Assembly (NCBI GenBank): GCA_963820415.1
Contig: CAWFZT010000012.1
Span: forward strand, 257,744-321,743
Source of the DNA: CAWFZT01 sp963820415
GTDB lineage: Bacteria > Chloroflexota > Anaerolineae > Anaerolineales > Anaerolineaceae
DNA: 64,000 nt
Direction of reading: 5' to 3'
Part shown: one piece after another, positions 1-8,562 of the stretch
How the letters are laid out: each line of letters begins with the position of its first letter
How positions within the stretch are numbered: position 1 is the first letter of the stretch
The notes under the pieces: model-generated
Seen by the model: only the letters and a program-made list of their open reading frames with translations
Database searches by the model: none
Told to the model about the DNA's origin: nothing
Program-made: the position numbers and the translations under genes

Positions 1-414
1 CCGATGTGCTGCCCATCCCTGGCAGAAACGCAGACGTATCGCTTGACGAAAGGCGGTTTGTTCCTGACCGGGCTGACCTCTAAAACCCCCAAGGGTGAGC
101 TGCGCTCGATAAAAATTGAAAGCCCGGCCAATTTTTCCGAGGCAGGCGCCTCGGTTGAAGTCAAGGGCAGCCTCAGCATTGTGCCGTTCGAAAATATCCT
201 GGCGTACTTCATCCAGGACGACATGCACCATACCATCGACCAGGGATCGATCCAGGTCAAAGCAGGCGGTCTGGGCGGGCCGGCAACCTTTTACCCTACC
301 ATCGATCTTTCGAAGTCATCTCCCGGTATGATCATCCACCTGTCTTTCCAGGACGTCAGCGCGGCGGATGGCTCGATCCTGGCGCTGGGATCGGTCGAGT
401 TGCTGCGTAAATAG
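1..414 (+). CDS. C-terminal part of a secreted Ig-like domain protein (5' truncated)
   Basis: The reading frame is open from the first base of the window, so the start lies upstream and only about 137 residues are visible. The visible part reads as a beta-rich domain with an IKIESPANF opening and later GSLSIVPFEN and LSFQDVSAADGS. This resembles the Gmad2-type immunoglobulin-like domains found at the C-terminus of bacterial secreted and spore-germination-type proteins. The first methionine (base 4) is probably internal, because no ribosome binding site can be seen. A structural or ligand-binding role outside the cell is inferred. No catalytic residues are recognisable, and the Gmad2 assignment is tentative. 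Confidence 0.6.
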   Translation, partial: PMCCPSLAETQTYRLTKGGLFLTGLTSKTPKGELRSIKIESPANFSEAGASVEVKGSLSIVPFENILAYFIQDDMHHTIDQGSIQVKAGGLGGPATFYPTIDLSKSSPGMIIHLSFQDVSAADGSILALGSVELLRK

Positions 415-740
415 GATGCCGAATGAAAATCGAGCATCCTCTGATGGTCGAATTGATCGACTGACAGGGCAATATCCGGATCGTTATCCCTACAATACAT
501 CGGCAGGGTCGATTGCATGCGACGTGGAATATCTCCTCAACCAGTAATCCAATGTCAACGAGCTTCTTAGCGAGTGACGCCCTTGGCCTGTCAGACGCTC
601 GGCAGAGCACACCCCTTCGGGTGCACCTGAAGAGGTGCCCGAATGGGTGAGGGGTGAGCAATCTCATGGTCAACGCGGAGATTGCTTCGCCGAAGACGGC
701 TCGCAATGACAAAGGCTGAAGACGTCTTGCATTGACAGGA
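415..740. other. Intergenic stretch with repeat-like hairpins, no gene recognised
   Basis: This stretch of about 325 bases lies between the first gene and the convergent chrA gene. No convincing ORF or tRNA fold is visible. Bases 596-650 contain GC-rich complementary segments (CACCCCTTCGGGTG and GCACCTGAAGAGGTGC) that could form hairpins. Bases 676-711 match a dispersed repeat described separately. The hairpins may serve as a bidirectional terminator for the two convergent genes, but no T-run makes this certain. Confidence 0.4.
676..711. repeat. Dispersed repeat of the 'GAGATTGCTTCG...GGCTCGCAATGACA' type
   Basis: The sequence runs GAGATTGCTTCGCCGAAGACGG and then CTCGCAATGACAAAG. Read on the minus strand it gives the spurious peptide CHCEPSSAKQS. 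That closely resembles the CHCE-type peptides that appear as mis-annotations in many unrelated bacterial genomes carrying a short interspersed repeat. The internal CTTCGCCGAAG is self-complementary. Family membership is recognised from memory of this motif, not computed. Confidence 0.5.
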
Positions 741-1898
741 TCACCGCAATAAGAAAATACGCAGCAGCCCGAGCAGGGCGCCGCCGGTGATCAGCCAGGT
801 GGTATTGGTGTGGCAGCGGAAGAGCAGCCCCAGGCTGACCAGCGCAATGGCAATCGTAATGGGGTCTACCAGGGCGGTGGCGGCGAGCTGAAGGGTGACC
901 CCCAGCATTAATCCCAGCGAGGCGACGTTGACGCCATCCAGGAAAGCCGAGGCCCAGGCTGAATTGCGCACGTAGGGAATGAACAGGCTGCTGATGGCAA
1001 CAAATATGAAAGAAGGCATGAAAATCCCCAGGGTGGCCAGCAGCGCTCCCGGTACTCCGCCCAACAGGTAGCCGATGAAGGTGGCCGTAGTGAACACCGG
1101 TCCAGGGGTCACCTGGCCGACCGCGATGGCGTCGATCAACTGCCGGTCGGTCAGCCAGCCAAGGCGGGTGACGAAGTCGGCGCGCAAGAAAGCCAGCAGG
1201 ACATAGCCGCTTCCATACAATACCGCCCCGATCTTGAGAAAATTGAGGAACAGCAGTAACAGGCTGAAGGGAGCAGCAGCGGCAGCCAGGCTTACGCCGG
1301 AGAGAGGTAATAACACGGCGGAGACTTTTAGAGTCTTGAGACGATGCAGGTTTTCTCCTACTATCACGAGCAGACCCGCCGCCAGCAGCAGGACCAGGAT
1401 GTTGATATGTAAGAAATACAGGCCAAGCACGGCCAGTCCTGCTGCGCCGGTCAGCCAGCCCTTGACTGCCTTGCGACCCAGGCCCCACAGCGCCTGGGCA
1501 ACTACCGCGATTACCACTGGTAGGACGCCGTAGAGAATGCCGCTGGCGGCCGGGGTGGAGCCGTAACGAACGTAAGCCCAGGCCAGCCCCAGGACAATCA
1601 ACATGGCGGGAGAGATAAAACACACCCCAGCCAATACCAGGCCGGCCCAACCGACCCTGCGGAAGCCCAGGTAGATGGCCAACTCGGTCGAAGTTGGGCC
1701 CGGGATGAAGTTGGCGGCTCCGAGGAGATCGAGAAAACCCTGTTCGTCGATCCATTTGCGCCGCTTTACCACCTCTTCGCGGATAATGGCAATGTGCGCC
1801 GCCGGTCCGCCAAAGGCGGTCAGGCCCAGGCGCAGGAAAAATACCGCCACCTCGACCAGGCGGCTGCGCACAGACGGCGGAGCAGATGAAGTATCCAT
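741..1898 (-). CDS. chrA: ChrA-type chromate/anion transporter
   Basis: This 385-residue integral membrane protein belongs to the CHR (chromate ion transporter) family, whose members export chromate or related anions across the cytoplasmic membrane. Both halves of the long-chain form are present. The N-terminal half carries the family motif FGGPAAHIAI near residues 29-38 and IPGPTSTELA near 65-74. The C-terminal half repeats the PGP signature in VGQVTPGPVFTT. Multiple hydrophobic segments fill the rest. The start codon follows a TATAAT box by only 11 nt, with no Shine-Dalgarno sequence. It is divergent from the cation-efflux gene, which could suggest metal stress, but no operator is visible. 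Whether chromate is the true substrate is unknown. Confidence 0.9.
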   Translation of the reverse strand: MDTSSAPPSVRSRLVEVAVFFLRLGLTAFGGPAAHIAIIREEVVKRRKWIDEQGFLDLLGAANFIPGPTSTELAIYLGFRRVGWAGLVLAGVCFISPAMLIVLGLAWAYVRYGSTPAASGILYGVLPVVIAVVAQALWGLGRKAVKGWLTGAAGLAVLGLYFLHINILVLLLAAGLLVIVGENLHRLKTLKVSAVLLPLSGVSLAAAAAPFSLLLLFLNFLKIGAVLYGSGYVLLAFLRADFVTRLGWLTDRQLIDAIAVGQVTPGPVFTTATFIGYLLGGVPGALLATLGIFMPSFIFVAISSLFIPYVRNSAWASAFLDGVNVASLGLMLGVTLQLAATALVDPITIAIALVSLGLLFRCHTNTTWLITGGALLGLLRIFLLR

Positions 1899-1909
1899 CT
1901 TTGACCAGT

Positions 1910-1915
1910 ATTATA
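1910..1915 (-). promoter_or_regulatory. -10 box of chrA, near-leaderless
   Basis: A perfect TATAAT on the minus strand lies 11 nt upstream of the chrA ATG, so the predicted transcript would have only a few untranslated bases. No strong -35 is visible; TTCTTT lies at an 18-nt spacing. Confidence 0.55.
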
Positions 1916-1941
1916 CTCATTTCGACGCCCGTGAAAGAATT

Positions 1942-1991
1942 CAGATTTTGGGATGTGAGCATGCGTACCTACGTTCACATCCCAAAAACTG
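1942..1991. repeat. Palindromic repeat, variant copy (family 1)
   Basis: The arms TTTTGGGATGTGA (1946-1958) and TCACATCCCAAAA (1975-1987) are perfect inverted repeats around a 16-nt loop. The outer sequence CAGATTTTGGG also occurs in the copies near 15150, 22100 and 51985. This copy has a longer loop and lacks the flanking conserved blocks, so its membership is probable, not certain. It sits in the divergent chrA / cation-efflux promoter region. Confidence 0.55.
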
Positions 1992-2045
1992 ATGATTCAA
2001 CAATCTGCCTGTTTTCACTGCAGCCTGTGTGGTAAGATTTCTTCC

Positions 2046-2975
2046 ATGCATACACACATCAACAGCGCTATTGAAAAACGCTTCGTCATTTCAATCGTAC
2101 TAACCGTGCTGATCCTGGTGGCGGAAGTAATCGGCGGATTATGGACGGGCAGCTTGGCGCTGCTTTCGGATGCAGCGCATGTCTTCATGGACGTTTTTGC
2201 ACTGGCCTTGAGCTACCTGGCCTTGCGCCTATCTGCCCTGCCGGCGGATGATCGGCATACCTATGGCTATCACCGCCTGGAAGTGCTGGCGGCGTTGTTC
2301 AACGGGGTATCTTTGTTGGCGATCTCTGCGGGTATTTTTTGGGAGGCATACCAGCGCTGGCAGGCGCCCGTGCGCGTGCATAGTGTCGAGTTGCTGGTTA
2401 TCGCCTCCCTTGGCTTGGCGGTCAATCTGGTGGTGGCTTTTGTCCTGGGACGGCATAGCCATGGAGTGGAGCAGGCCAAAGAAAAAGAGGATCTCAACCT
2501 GCACAGCGCTTACCTTCACGTGATCGGCGATGCAATTTCTTCGGTAGGTGTCATCCTGGCGGCAGTAGTGATCACCTTGACCGGTTGGGAGTGGATGGAT
2601 GCGCTGGTCAGCGTGTTAATCGGGGGACTGATCCTGTTCAGCAGTTACCGGGTGATGCGCAGCTCACTGCACATCCTGATCGAAGGGGTGCCGGTGGGCA
2701 TGTCGATCCAGGGCGTGGCTGAAGTGATCAGCCAGGTGCCTGGTGTGCAGGAATTGCATGACCTGCACGTGTGGAGCATCTGCTCGGGAAACGTCGCATT
2801 GAGCGCCCACCTAGTTTTGAACGACGTGGGTTTGCGGGGGACGCGTGTCCTGATGACGCAGGTCAAGCAGCAGTTGATAAGCAAATTCGCTATTGAGCAC
2901 ACTACCATCCAGCTAGATGAAGAGGATTGCTTGCAAGGCGAACAAAACTGTGGGGGAGTGCAGGCAGTTTCGTAA
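2046..2975 (+). CDS. Cation diffusion facilitator (CzcD/ZitB-like metal efflux)
   Basis: This protein of about 309 residues has six predicted membrane helices and belongs to the cation diffusion facilitator family, which exports Zn2+ or similar divalent metals in exchange for protons. The site in helix 2 reads SDAAHVFMD (residues 41-49, ligands H45 and D49), and the partner motif HVIGD lies in helix 5. The loop DRHTYGYHRLEV is typical of the CzcD/ZitB branch. A cytoplasmic C-terminal domain follows (LHDLHVWSIC). An in-frame ATG at 1992 would add 18 Cys-rich residues not typical of the family, so the internal start at 2046 is preferred. Neither start has a clear ribosome binding site. The metal specificity is not determined. 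Confidence 0.88.
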   Translation: MHTHINSAIEKRFVISIVLTVLILVAEVIGGLWTGSLALLSDAAHVFMDVFALALSYLALRLSALPADDRHTYGYHRLEVLAALFNGVSLLAISAGIFWEAYQRWQAPVRVHSVELLVIASLGLAVNLVVAFVLGRHSHGVEQAKEKEDLNLHSAYLHVIGDAISSVGVILAAVVITLTGWEWMDALVSVLIGGLILFSSYRVMRSSLHILIEGVPVGMSIQGVAEVISQVPGVQELHDLHVWSICSGNVALSAHLVLNDVGLRGTRVLMTQVKQQLISKFAIEHTTIQLDEEDCLQGEQNCGGVQAVS

Positions 2976-3038
2976 AACTGGAGAGTATGCTACACTAATA
3001 GAGTTGTTCTTAATCCTATGCCGTAGGACCTTCCCGTT

Positions 3039-3743
3039 ATGAAAAATGTTATTTGGAATATCCTGGCTGTCCTGGGGTTGTTGGCGGTCGTCGCCTTAGC
3101 ATTTGTTTTTCAGAAGATCTATTCCAACCCAAATTCGGCTCTCAATCCCTTCCCGCCGCCGACCGTGCCTGCCAACGTGGTGATCCCAACCGGCACGATA
3201 ACGCCGATCCATTTGCCGGCGACCTGGACGCCCAAACCGGCGGCGCCGACCGATTCCCTGGTCTCGGTGACCCCAATCCCCAGTATCACCAATTTCAAAC
3301 TGATTACAGGTACCTTCACCCCCACGCCTTCTGAGACTTCTCCAGCCCTGGTGAGCAGGCCGAGTGATACACTCAACGGAAACAAATACTCTTGTGAAAT
3401 TTCGGTTGACAAACCGTTGGACGGCAGTCTGGTCGACTACGGCAGTAATTTTAATGGGCAATGGGTAATCAAGAACGAAGGAACGGAAACTTGGGACCAT
3501 ACCCAGGTCCAGGCGCGCTATATTACCGGGACAAAATTACAGACCAAGAAAGACTTCGTGAATCTGCCGCGCGACGTAAACCCGGGCAGTAGCGTAGGCT
3601 TATCGCTCGACATGACCGTCCCTTCGGATGTGGGCACCTATTATGCCACCTGGGGGCTGATGGAAGGCAATAGCGTCATCTGCCGGTGGACCTTTGCCAT
3701 CCGAATACCTAAGCCTCCGCCCTCGCCCACACCTACCCAATAA
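3039..3743 (+). CDS. Membrane-anchored protein with NBR1-type Ig-like domain
   Basis: This 234-residue protein has an N-terminal membrane anchor (residues about 5-28, WNILAVLGLLAVVALAF) and then a Pro/Thr-rich linker of about 80 residues. It ends in a beta-sandwich domain from about residue 120 (CEISVDKPLDGSLVDYG, WVIKNEGTETWD, YYATWGLMEG). The WxxKNxGTxTW pattern is that of the NBR1/Next-to-BRCA1 Ig-like domain, which recurs in secreted proteins of Chloroflexota. It is probably displayed outside the membrane, and its binding partner is unknown. It ends with a TPTPTQ tail just before the convergent ppk2 gene. Confidence 0.75.
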   Translation: MKNVIWNILAVLGLLAVVALAFVFQKIYSNPNSALNPFPPPTVPANVVIPTGTITPIHLPATWTPKPAAPTDSLVSVTPIPSITNFKLITGTFTPTPSETSPALVSRPSDTLNGNKYSCEISVDKPLDGSLVDYGSNFNGQWVIKNEGTETWDHTQVQARYITGTKLQTKKDFVNLPRDVNPGSSVGLSLDMTVPSDVGTYYATWGLMEGNSVICRWTFAIRIPKPPPSPTPTQ

Positions 3744-3749
3744 CAAAGT

Positions 3750-4574
3750 TTATTTTTCAGCCAACAGACCAGCGCGGAACTGCTCCACGTCTTCAGCAGG
3801 CTCGGGATAGTGCATGTCCAACCCTTCCAGACCCTTGACCAGCACGCTGGCTACCACCAGATCGCGGTACCAGTTGTGGTTGGATGGCACGATGTACCAG
3901 GGGGCGATGGCAGTGCTGGTTTCATTGAGCAAATCCTGATAGGCCAGCATATATTGGTCCCATAATTTGCGCTCGCTCAGATCGGCTGAGCTGAATTTCC
4001 AGCGTTTCTCAGGCATGTCGATGCGCTCGAGCAGGCGCTTTTTCTGCTCGTCCCGGGTGATGTTCAGGAAGAATTTGAGGATGGTCACACCTTCATCGAC
4101 CAGCATGCGCTCGAAATCGCATATTTCCTGATAATGACGTCGCCAGGTCTCGATGGGTTCCAATGCATGTACCCGCACCACCAGCACCTGTTCGTAGTGG
4201 CTGCGGTTAAAGATCACCATCTCACCCTTAGACGGGACCTGGGCGTGGATGCGCCATAAATAGTCGTGGTCAGCTTCGATAGGCGTAGGTACCTTGAAGG
4301 TGGCCACCCGCACGCCCTCGGGGTTGACGCCTTCAAACACCCGGCGGATAATGCCATCCTTACCGGCCGTGTCCATGGCCTGAAGGACGACCAGAACTTT
4401 GTGCTTATGCTCTGCATAGAGCACATCCTGCCGTTGGTCGAGCTCCTGAGTGAGCGCCTGGAGCTTGGCCAGGCCGTCTTCTTTGCTGCCATCGAAGGCG
4501 CTCTTGTCGTCCGGGTCGAAGTCGGCCAGTTTGATCTTCTGGGTTGGTTTGACACGATAGCGATCCATATTCAC
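3750..4574 (-). CDS. ppk2: Polyphosphate kinase 2 family (polyphosphate:nucleotide phosphotransferase)
   Basis: This 274-residue cytoplasmic enzyme of the PPK2 family transfers phosphate from inorganic polyphosphate to nucleoside mono- or diphosphates, or the reverse. The Walker A-like loop AMDTAGKDG lies at residues 66-74. The Walker B/lid region FNRSHYE lies at 122-128. The segment GVNPEGVRVATFKVPTPIE and the DHDYLWR motif match the short class I/III branch. Full family length is present. A sequence close to Thermus/Meiothermus-type class III enzymes is recognised, so AMP/ADP phosphorylation is the best guess, though the class cannot be settled by eye. It lies 6 nt upstream (genome order) of the GT-C-like gene on the same strand. 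Confidence 0.9.
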   Translation of the reverse strand: MNMDRYRVKPTQKIKLADFDPDDKSAFDGSKEDGLAKLQALTQELDQRQDVLYAEHKHKVLVVLQAMDTAGKDGIIRRVFEGVNPEGVRVATFKVPTPIEADHDYLWRIHAQVPSKGEMVIFNRSHYEQVLVVRVHALEPIETWRRHYQEICDFERMLVDEGVTILKFFLNITRDEQKKRLLERIDMPEKRWKFSSADLSERKLWDQYMLAYQDLLNETSTAIAPWYIVPSNHNWYRDLVVASVLVKGLEGLDMHYPEPAEDVEQFRAGLLAEK

Positions 4575-4580
4575 CTCTTT

Positions 4581-6128
4581 TTATTTGTCCGGTTTGTAAA
4601 CGATGGTATCCGCCAGGTTCTGGGCAAAAGAATAATTCGCATCGATAGCACTAAGCTGCTCATCTGTCCATCGCGCATGCCGAGAATCCCAGTCGGGTGG
4701 GTTATAAAGCAAAATGAGAGCGAATTCTTTACGCTTGATCTGCTCGACGAAAGCCTGCTGGTCCCACAACCCGGCCTGTTCCATCATTTTGAACTCGAAA
4801 GGCTGGAAATATAAATTCTTCCCATTCAGCGGCAGCAGCGCCATGTGTTCGTCTGCCAGGACAAGGCCGTTGGTGGTTTTTACCAGCGTGTTCAGGCGCG
4901 CCAGGTCGGTCGATTCGAACAACATGCGGGAAATGTGGAGCGGATAAAATTCCTGGTGTGACCAGTTGTAGATGGTAGTAACCTGGACTGCCACCAGCAT
5001 CACCAGCACCGTCCGCCAGAGCCAGTAGTTATTATCCAACCAGGCGACCAGCGCCCCCACCGCCAGGCTGAGGGCGGCAGAAAATTCAAACAGGTAATTA
5101 ACATTCGAGCCGTCTTTGCCAATGGTCAGGCCCGACACAACCGCTCCCAACAGGTAAGGCGCGACCAGCCACCAGGCTGACACCCGCCAGGGTTTAACCG
5201 CCCCGGCCAGTGAGAAGGCTGCAGCGCCGACCACCAGGAAGCGCATATTCCTCCAGATGGGCGTCGCATAATACTGCACGTTGCTCCATATAAAAGGATT
5301 GACGTTGGCGGCAATGATGTTGGTAAAAAAACCTCCCAGGCTGGTTAGGGTTAGCAGGATAGCCAGTAATAAGCTGGCGCTGGCTACCAGCGCTGCCAGG
5401 TGAAGGGCGCGCCGGTGTGGGGCCAGGCGTAATAGCCAGACGAAAGCCGCCAGCGGAGCAGCCAGGGCGTAGGTTTGGCGGGTAAAGATGGCGGCAGTCA
5501 GACAAGCTGCCCCGGCGATCAGCCAGGGCTGGCTGGTAAGGTTGCTTTGAAAGGATTTAAACAGGGTCTGTTTTGGTCGGGGAGCCGTCTGGTCTAGCGC
5601 CTGCCTGGATGAACCGCGCACGATAACGTACAGCCCAGCCCAGCTCAGCGTCAGCGCCAGGCTGTCGATGCGGTCGAGCGGCGACCATTGGAAAATGTAG
5701 GGGATTACCAGCAGCAACAGCCCGCTGGTGGCGCCCGCCAGGTAGCTGCGCGTGATGGACTGTACGGTCAGTCCGATCAACACTGCAGCCGCCAGGATGC
5801 TAAGAATGGAAAGCAATCGCCCGTACCACAAGGCCGGCCCAAAGATCCATAAGAACGGCACCTGGACAAGTGGGAAAAGCGGGGGATAGTTGGAAATCGT
5901 ATAAGGAGATTGGTTCAGATTGTTATGATAAATGCTTTGGAAATGCGCCAGGCGCAGGGTCTGGTCGAGCAGGGGGCCTTCGCCGTAGTCGAGGGTGTAG
6001 GGAAAAAACAGCGCTTTCCAATCCTGCTCGAAAAACATCTTGAGCGGGGGCAGCAGGCAGAAGATGAGGTAAGTTGTGGCAACCGCCAGGGCAAACCTGG
6101 GTATCCAGGTTTTGAGGAATTTCCACAT
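4581..6128 (-). CDS. Polytopic membrane protein, GT-C glycosyltransferase-like
   Basis: A membrane protein of about 515 residues with roughly ten hydrophobic helices and an extracytoplasmic first loop carrying DYGEGPLLDQ. The acidic motif in that loop resembles the first-loop acidic motif of GT-C (PMT/ArnT/GT39-like) glycosyltransferases, which use polyprenyl-linked sugars outside the membrane. The later PYTISNYPPLFPL resembles loops in the same superfamily. The start at MWKFLKTW (6128) is chosen because a GGGTG ribosome binding site precedes it. The longer frame to 6176 overlaps the neighbouring gene. Donor and acceptor are unknown. It overlaps no other gene and is probably cotranscribed with ppk2. 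Confidence 0.65.
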   Translation of the reverse strand: MWKFLKTWIPRFALAVATTYLIFCLLPPLKMFFEQDWKALFFPYTLDYGEGPLLDQTLRLAHFQSIYHNNLNQSPYTISNYPPLFPLVQVPFLWIFGPALWYGRLLSILSILAAAVLIGLTVQSITRSYLAGATSGLLLLVIPYIFQWSPLDRIDSLALTLSWAGLYVIVRGSSRQALDQTAPRPKQTLFKSFQSNLTSQPWLIAGAACLTAAIFTRQTYALAAPLAAFVWLLRLAPHRRALHLAALVASASLLLAILLTLTSLGGFFTNIIAANVNPFIWSNVQYYATPIWRNMRFLVVGAAAFSLAGAVKPWRVSAWWLVAPYLLGAVVSGLTIGKDGSNVNYLFEFSAALSLAVGALVAWLDNNYWLWRTVLVMLVAVQVTTIYNWSHQEFYPLHISRMLFESTDLARLNTLVKTTNGLVLADEHMALLPLNGKNLYFQPFEFKMMEQAGLWDQQAFVEQIKRKEFALILLYNPPDWDSRHARWTDEQLSAIDANYSFAQNLADTIVYKPDK

Positions 6129-6172
6129 CGTTTTCACCCTGCCTTCATCATACCAGCAAATGTGGGAGAGAT

Positions 6173-7255
6173 TCACAGCCTCAGTTTTTCCTTAAGAAAA
6201 TCGTAAGCGCGGGCGCCGCTGATTTGGTGGCCGCCATGGAAATAATCTGTTTCGAGCTGATCGGCGGCCTGAAAGACCTGGTAAACCTGGCGGGCCTTTG
6301 CGACGCTTTTTTCCACGGCAAAACGGGGGAAGAATGGATCACGGTCGGCCAATTCGACCAGCATGGGGCGCGGGGCGATCAAGCCGGCCAGGTCGTACAT
6401 TTCACCGAAGCGCGCCAACCCAGGCACGAAATTGCACAAGCAGTGATGCATGGCCAGAATACTATCTTTGAAGGTGCAGAAATATCCGGAAACCACGCAG
6501 GCGCGTATGCGCGTATCGATGCAGGTGGAGAAAAAAGTTGCCATTCCGCCGCCCGAGATGCCCATGGCCCCAATCGCCCCGGCCATCACGTCCGGTCGAG
6601 TTTGCAGGTAGTCGACCAGGCGTAGGCTGTCGTGGACGCGCAGACCGACCACCGAGCCGTCCAGGTGGAAGGCCAGTACGGCGGTATGGTTGCAGGTAGA
6701 GGCCGGGATTTCCTGGCCCAGCTCGCCATCGATGTAAGAGAAATCAGTCTGGCGCTCGCCAAAACAGGAGATCTCCGGTGCTGCCACCAGGAAACCCCTG
6801 CACACCAGCTCCACGCCAAAGTCCTTGTGGTAACCGCAGGGTTTGCAACGTTCACGTCCATCCTTGTGCAGGCCGACGATGTCTTTCACACCGTAGCCGT
6901 GCCCGTGATAGGCGATCACAGTAGGGAGAGGGCGGTTTCCCAACTTGGGGATCAGCAGGTAGACCGGCATGAGCAGTTCCGACCCGATCCGCAGGAGGAT
7001 TTTTTGGCGGATGTATTCGCCTTTGTCGACTTCCTCGATCAACTGCGGGTCAAACGGGGTCTCTTGCGAGAGCATGTCCTGGAAGCCAATCTGCTGGATC
7101 AACGCCTGGCGGGCGGATTTCTGCCAGAGTTCAGCTTCCTGGCGGCTGCAGGCTTTGAAGCGCAGGGGCGCCTGGGCCGGGTCGTAAAGGCGCCAAAGGC
7201 TATGAGCGGGTTGCAGTTCGACGAGTTGGCGGTAATCCAGGATTTTTGTCGACAT
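6173..7255 (-). CDS. Alpha/beta hydrolase, acetyl-xylan-esterase/dienelactone-hydrolase-like
   Basis: This cytoplasmic enzyme of about 360 residues belongs to the alpha/beta hydrolase superfamily. The nucleophile elbow is GISGGG. The acid and histidine appear to be in LVELADRDPFFP and DYFHGGHQIS near the C-terminus. YHGHGYGVKD forms the oxyanion-hole HG region. This arrangement is common in large esterases annotated as acetyl xylan esterase or Abhydrolase_7 proteins. The start at MSTKILDYR (7255) has GGAG 7 nt upstream; the longer frame to 7312 adds an unlikely basic leader. It forms a tight pair with the downstream-lying DmpA-like gene on the same strand. The substrate is not known. Confidence 0.8.
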   Translation of the reverse strand: MSTKILDYRQLVELQPAHSLWRLYDPAQAPLRFKACSRQEAELWQKSARQALIQQIGFQDMLSQETPFDPQLIEEVDKGEYIRQKILLRIGSELLMPVYLLIPKLGNRPLPTVIAYHGHGYGVKDIVGLHKDGRERCKPCGYHKDFGVELVCRGFLVAAPEISCFGERQTDFSYIDGELGQEIPASTCNHTAVLAFHLDGSVVGLRVHDSLRLVDYLQTRPDVMAGAIGAMGISGGGMATFFSTCIDTRIRACVVSGYFCTFKDSILAMHHCLCNFVPGLARFGEMYDLAGLIAPRPMLVELADRDPFFPRFAVEKSVAKARQVYQVFQAADQLETDYFHGGHQISGARAYDFLKEKLRL

Positions 7256-7280
7256 GGGTTTTCTCCGGAGACTCCGGTGA

Positions 7281-8348
7281 CTATTTTTTTGACAGCAGGC
7301 GCTGTAGCTCATCGAGGGGCAGGGCGTAAGCAGTGCGGCCTTGCTGACCGGTCATCGTCTCCGCCGCGCACAGTGTGTTGAGGATCGCTTCCTCAACCGC
7401 TTCGGCGGCGGCGTCGATCATGGGGTCCATCTGGTCGTTGGGCAGCATACCTTCGAGATGGATAGGGCTCTCCGTGCGCGCCGGGATGTGGTTGCCGGTA
7501 GCAAAGGCCAGGAAAAGGTCGCCGCTGGTATTGTGGCCCGTACCGCCGGTGCGCGCCAGGCCGGTGACGGCACGCTGCGCCAACCGACGGCACTGCATGG
7601 GTAGCAGCGGGGCATCCGTAGCCAGGATGACAATAATCGAACTAAACTGGGGAGGTTGTTCCCAGGGGCTGGGCACTTTGCTATAGTCGATCAAGCGTCC
7701 GGCTGGAACACCCGCCACGGTCAGTTGGGAGCGATCGCCGTGGTTGGCCTGCACCAGCGCTCCAACCATAAAGCTGCCGCTTTTTGTTTCCACCTGGCGC
7801 GACGAGGTGCCGATGCCACCTTTGAAATCGTAGCAAATCATGCCGGTGCCACCGCCCACGTTGCCTTCTGCAACCGGCCCAGGCCGGGCTTTTTGCATCA
7901 CATCGAAGACGTGCTGGTGAGTCAAGCTGGCGACGCTCAGATCGTTGAGCCAGCCATCGTACGTTTCGGCGACGACCGGTAAGAAATAAGGGCCGCGCTG
8001 TGAATAGCGCCAGGAGTATTCGCTCAGCGCGTCGCGCGCCATGCCAACTTGCAGCGTGTTGGTCAGGCCGATGGCCGAGCTGAGCAGGCCGGTCTCTTCC
8101 AGCCAGTGGATACCGGTCATCTCCCCGCAGCCGTTGAAACGGTGGAAGCCGGCGAAGGCGTAATCTTTACCGATATCGCCTTCACGCGGTATTATCACGG
8201 TAATCCCGGTGCGGACGACATGCGGTTGGTCTTCGATCAGGGTCAGGTGCCCGACCAGCACACCGGGGACGTCGGTAATGGCATTCAGCGGCCCAGCCGG
8301 CAGGCTGCCGATAGTTATGCCCAAGTCGCGCAGCCGGAATTTTGACAT
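7281..8348 (-). CDS. P1 family (DmpA-like) aminopeptidase
   Basis: A 355-residue protein of the S58/P1 family (DmpA D-aminopeptidase, BapA beta-peptidyl aminopeptidase). These Ntn-fold enzymes self-cleave before the nucleophilic Ser/Thr and release N-terminal residues. The N-terminus GITIGSLPAGPLNAITDVPGV is diagnostic, as are GGGTGMICYDFKGGIGTSSR and the putative cleavage/nucleophile region TGHNTSGDLFLAF. The start at MSKFRLRD (8348) has a GGAG site and replaces a 56-residue upstream extension that merely translates a repeat. It is likely cotranscribed with the esterase gene 25 bp downstream. No signal peptide is seen. Confidence 0.88.
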   Translation of the reverse strand: MSKFRLRDLGITIGSLPAGPLNAITDVPGVLVGHLTLIEDQPHVVRTGITVIIPREGDIGKDYAFAGFHRFNGCGEMTGIHWLEETGLLSSAIGLTNTLQVGMARDALSEYSWRYSQRGPYFLPVVAETYDGWLNDLSVASLTHQHVFDVMQKARPGPVAEGNVGGGTGMICYDFKGGIGTSSRQVETKSGSFMVGALVQANHGDRSQLTVAGVPAGRLIDYSKVPSPWEQPPQFSSIIVILATDAPLLPMQCRRLAQRAVTGLARTGGTGHNTSGDLFLAFATGNHIPARTESPIHLEGMLPNDQMDPMIDAAAEAVEEAILNTLCAAETMTGQQGRTAYALPLDELQRLLSKK

Positions 8349-8439
8349 ACTTGGCTCCTTGAGATCAGATTCGAACGGCAATCGGGCAGAGCTGCTTGCA
8401 GTTTTTTCAAGGGCGGCCCGTCTTCCTTGGTGCAGACTG

Positions 8440-8525
8440 CACACCGTCCAACGAATTTTACCGCGGAAAGTCTGGGTTCTTTGGAAATCCCCGTGGTGAA
8501 CACCCGGACATTTCACGGTAAATCG
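8440..8525. repeat. Palindromic repeat family 1, copy lacking the central palindrome
   Basis: Bases 8477-8524 (TTCTTTGGAAATCCCCGTGG, then GAACACCCGG, then TTCACGGTAAAT) align with the flanks of the copies at 15117-15200 and, in reverse, 51955-52040, but the TTTTGG...CCAAAA core is missing. Bases 8449-8470 (TTTTACCGCGGAAAGTCTGG) resemble the other end of the element. This appears to be a core-deleted copy. Confidence 0.5.
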
Positions 8526-8562
8526 AATTGCATTAAATTGAAGAGCAATTTGGAGGCCGGGT

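Noticed and set aside
596..650. Hairpin-rich stretch suspected to be a tRNA or small RNA
   Set aside because: No acceptor, D-arm, anticodon or T-arm can be fitted, and no promoter or terminator frames it; it is more likely repeat-derived.
670..1962. A long minus-strand open frame overlapping chrA
   Set aside because: It is in another frame of the chrA gene, with Pro/Gly/Arg-rich low-complexity translation typical of shadow frames, and its C-terminal end translates the CHCE repeat.
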